NCBI GenBank assembly: GCA_021107695.1
Contig: JAIOSI010000146.1
Span: 1-6,062 of the forward strand
Direction: 5' to 3'
DNA from: a bacterium
GTDB lineage: Bacteria > RBG-13-66-14
Length of the DNA: 6,062 nt
Below the pieces are notes generated by a model. The model was not told the origin of the DNA. It saw nothing but the letters and a program-made list of their open reading frames with translations, and searched no databases. Position 1 is the first letter of the stretch; every line of letters begins with the position of its first letter. Below, one piece after another: positions 4,037 through 6,062 of this stretch. The position numbers were made by a program, and so were the translations under genes.

Positions 4037-6029
4037 GCCCTCAAACCTGAAAATACTCGAAGACATCTTCTCCCCGGCTGGTTCGCTAGCCGGGATTATG
4101 CAGAGCTACGAAGAACGCCCGGCGCAGGTTCAGATGGTTCGGGAGGTCTTTGGGGTACTCGATGAGGGCGGCAGCCTGCTGATCGAAGCTGGCACCGGAA
4201 CCGGCAAGAGCCTGGCATATCTTGTTCCGGCACTGTTGCTGGCAAGTGAAGACGAACGGGTGATCATAGCCACCCACACCATCGCCCTGCAACAGCAACT
4301 GCTGACTTCCGACGTCCCCCTGGCTCTGGAAGCTCTGGGCGAGGAACGCCAGGTCGCTCTGCTCAAGGGACGGCGGAACTACCTCTGCCAGCGGCTCCTC
4401 CAGCGGCAGCAGCTCGCCGGGCTGTTCGCCGATAAGCGGGAGGTCGAACGACAGCGGCAGCTCTTCGATTGGGCGAAGGACGCCCAGCACGGCGACCGCT
4501 CCGAGCTGGAGTTCCCCCTGCCCGACGCGGAGTGGTATCGAGTTGCCTCATCGTCGGATTCCTGTGCAGGGCGAAGCTGTCCCTTCTACGGAGACTGCTT
4601 CTTCCAGCGGGCGCGGCGGGAGGCTCTCGAAGCTGAGGTGATCATTACGAACCATGCCCTGCTGCTCAGCGACCTACAGCTTCGCGAAGAAGAAACCGCC
4701 GTGCTGCCCGACTACGCCAGTTTGATTATCGACGAAGCCCACCGCTTTGAGGACTCCGCCACCAGCCAATTCAGTGCCAGCGGGTCTCTGATTGGGCTGC
4801 GGCGGATGGTGAACGACATCTACCAGCCAGCGCGGAAGCGTGGCACCCTGGCGTATCTGGTGGACGGTGGACGACTGGACGGAGAAAAGCTGGAGGAGCG
4901 GATCAGCGAGCTACTACTCCACGGCGAGGACACCTTCAAGGCTCTGCACGAGCAGCTTGGCTACGCCCAGGAGCGGGAGCAGAAGCTCATCCACAAGCCG
5001 CTGGAGGTTAGCCCTCGGCTGGAGCGGGAGCTGGCGGCTCTGGGGAACTGGCTGGAGGAGCAGACCGAGGGACTGGAGCGAGAAGAGGTTACCGACCTGC
5101 GCGGGGCGAAACGCTCACTGGATCGCCTGAGCAAGCAGCTGAACGGGCTGTTTACCCAACGCTGGAGTGGATTTGTTTACTGGGCAGAGGGACTGGACGA
5201 GGCGCAGAAGATGCGCCTGCGAGCCGCTCCGGTTGAGGTAGGCGGACTTCTCTCCCGGAGTCTCTGGAAGCTGCCGGAGTCCATCATCGCCACCAGCGCG
5301 ACCCTCACCGTTGCCGGGGACTTCTCTTACCTGCGGGGACGGCTGGAGTTCCCAGTGGGAGAAGAGGTCAAGCTGCCGCCGGTCTTCGACTATCAGCGGC
5401 AGGCGTTAGTTTACCTCCCCGACCTCCCCGACCCCCGTGATGACGACTATCATCCAAAAGCGGTGGAGGAGCTACTGCGGCTGATTGAGCAGGTAGAACT
5501 GGGCGGGACACTGGTTCTCTTCACCAGCTACGCCTCCCTGCGGGCATTTCATCAGGAGCTGGAAACGCCGCTCAAGCTGCGGGACTTCACCGTGCTGGCA
5601 CAGGGCGAGGTGGATCGAATGTTCCTGCTGCGGCAGTTCAAGGAAGCCGAGCGCGGGGTTCTCTTTGCCACAGCAACTTTCTGGGAGGGCGTTGACCTTC
5701 CCGGCAACCAGCTTCGCCTCCTGGTGATTACCCGGCTGCCCTTCGCCGTCCCGACGGACCCGGTGGTGGCAGCCCGGAATCAGGCAATCGAGGAGAGGGG
5801 CGGACGAGCCTTCTTCCAATATTCTGTACCAGAGGCGGCCCTGCGCCTGCGTCAGGGCTTCGGACGACTGATCCGCCAGCGCAGCGACAGCGGCGTGGTC
5901 GCCCTGCAGGATTCGCGGGTGCGGAGCAAGTCCTTTTGTTGGGTATTGCTATACGGCCTGCGAGGGACGGGCGGGCGGGTTGAGCTTGATGCAGATTCAC
6001 TGAGTGGGTTTCAAGGGTCGGCTTTGTGA
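4035..6029 (+). CDS. dinG: DinG-family ATP-dependent DNA helicase (XPD-like), C-terminus atypical
   Basis: This superfamily 2 iron-sulfur helicase unwinds DNA 5' to 3' using ATP, and is tied to repair and removal of R-loops or stalled structures. The motifs are in order. RPAQVQM (28-34) is the Q-like motif. GTGTGKS (53-59) is Walker A. Four cysteines (118, 177, 182, 188) in the usual spacing bind a 4Fe-4S cluster. DEAH (233-236) is motif II, TSATLT (420-425) motif III and LVLFTSYASL (493-502) motif IV. FATATFWEGVDLPG (544-557) is motif V, and RQGFGRLIRQRSD (606-618) motif VI. Family similarity continues to RVRSKSF (628-634) and then stops. Residues 635-664 are unlike the family, where I would expect a short tail such as YGRRFLESLP. 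No exonuclease domain is fused at the N-terminus. All catalytic parts are present, so activity is plausible. Confidence 0.93.
   Translation: MPSNLKILEDIFSPAGSLAGIMQSYEERPAQVQMVREVFGVLDEGGSLLIEAGTGTGKSLAYLVPALLLASEDERVIIATHTIALQQQLLTSDVPLALEALGEERQVALLKGRRNYLCQRLLQRQQLAGLFADKREVERQRQLFDWAKDAQHGDRSELEFPLPDAEWYRVASSSDSCAGRSCPFYGDCFFQRARREALEAEVIITNHALLLSDLQLREEETAVLPDYASLIIDEAHRFEDSATSQFSASGSLIGLRRMVNDIYQPARKRGTLAYLVDGGRLDGEKLEERISELLLHGEDTFKALHEQLGYAQEREQKLIHKPLEVSPRLERELAALGNWLEEQTEGLEREEVTDLRGAKRSLDRLSKQLNGLFTQRWSGFVYWAEGLDEAQKMRLRAAPVEVGGLLSRSLWKLPESIIATSATLTVAGDFSYLRGRLEFPVGEEVKLPPVFDYQRQALVYLPDLPDPRDDDYHPKAVEELLRLIEQVELGGTLVLFTSYASLRAFHQELETPLKLRDFTVLAQGEVDRMFLLRQFKEAERGVLFATATFWEGVDLPGNQLRLLVITRLPFAVPTDPVVAARNQAIEERGGRAFFQYSVPEAALRLRQGFGRLIRQRSDSGVVALQDSRVRSKSFCWVLLYGLRGTGGRVELDADSLSGFQGSAL
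5941..5961. repeat. Palindromic repeat, copy 2, inside the end of dinG
   Basis: GGGTATTGCTATACGGCCTGC shares an exact 13-base core (5943-5955) with copy 1 at 3917-3929, plus the flanking GGG and CCTGC. The stem is shorter (GTAT, TGCT, ATAC). It begins four bases after the last family-like dinG codon (5934-5936), so it probably marks an insertion or recombination junction. A 13-base match alone is not rare in 6 kb. The shared flanks and shared palindrome raise confidence. Confidence 0.45.
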
Positions 6030-6062
6030 TTCTGGTAATTATATGTAAGATGCGGGATTCAG

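Overview
The window reads as chromosomal DNA of a diderm (Gram-negative-type) bacterium, probably an uncultured one. It has an HU protein with a strong Shine-Dalgarno site, a bacterial S-adenosylmethionine synthetase (MetK), a short lipoprotein with a lipobox, and a DinG-type iron-sulfur helicase. The MetK wording ([19 protein letters not shown]) reminds me of deltaproteobacterial proteins, but I cannot assign a phylum. Core genes are GC-rich (60-65% in sampled 60-base lines). The methyltransferase gene is clearly poorer (43% in 2341-2400).

Layout. Bases 1-217 (minus) hold the probable N-terminal part of an unrecognised gene running off the left edge. Bases 218-481 are a divergent control region with a minus promoter and a strong plus promoter. 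HU follows at 482-754 (plus). A bidirectional terminator at 773-800 separates it from convergent metK (817-1974, minus). Bases 1975-2204 carry the metK promoter and a REP-like inverted repeat. A leucine-carboxyl-methyltransferase-like enzyme lies at 2205-3032 (minus). It is divergent from a small lipoprotein (3204-3887, plus). After a 147-base gap with a palindrome and short direct repeats comes dinG (4035-6029, plus), whose last ~30 codons do not look like the family.

Working relations. MetK makes SAM and the neighbouring methyltransferase would use it, but each has its own promoter, so no operon is claimed. The lipoprotein and dinG are co-oriented.

The best leads are three. First, an in-frame TAG sits at codon 316 of metK, with 69 well-conserved codons continuing after it to a TAA. 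Second, a short palindromic repeat after the lipoprotein gene recurs just where DinG loses family similarity. Third, the AT-rich methyltransferase looks acquired. I see no CRISPR, tRNA, rRNA, intact mobile element or defence system, and no convincing new multi-gene system.
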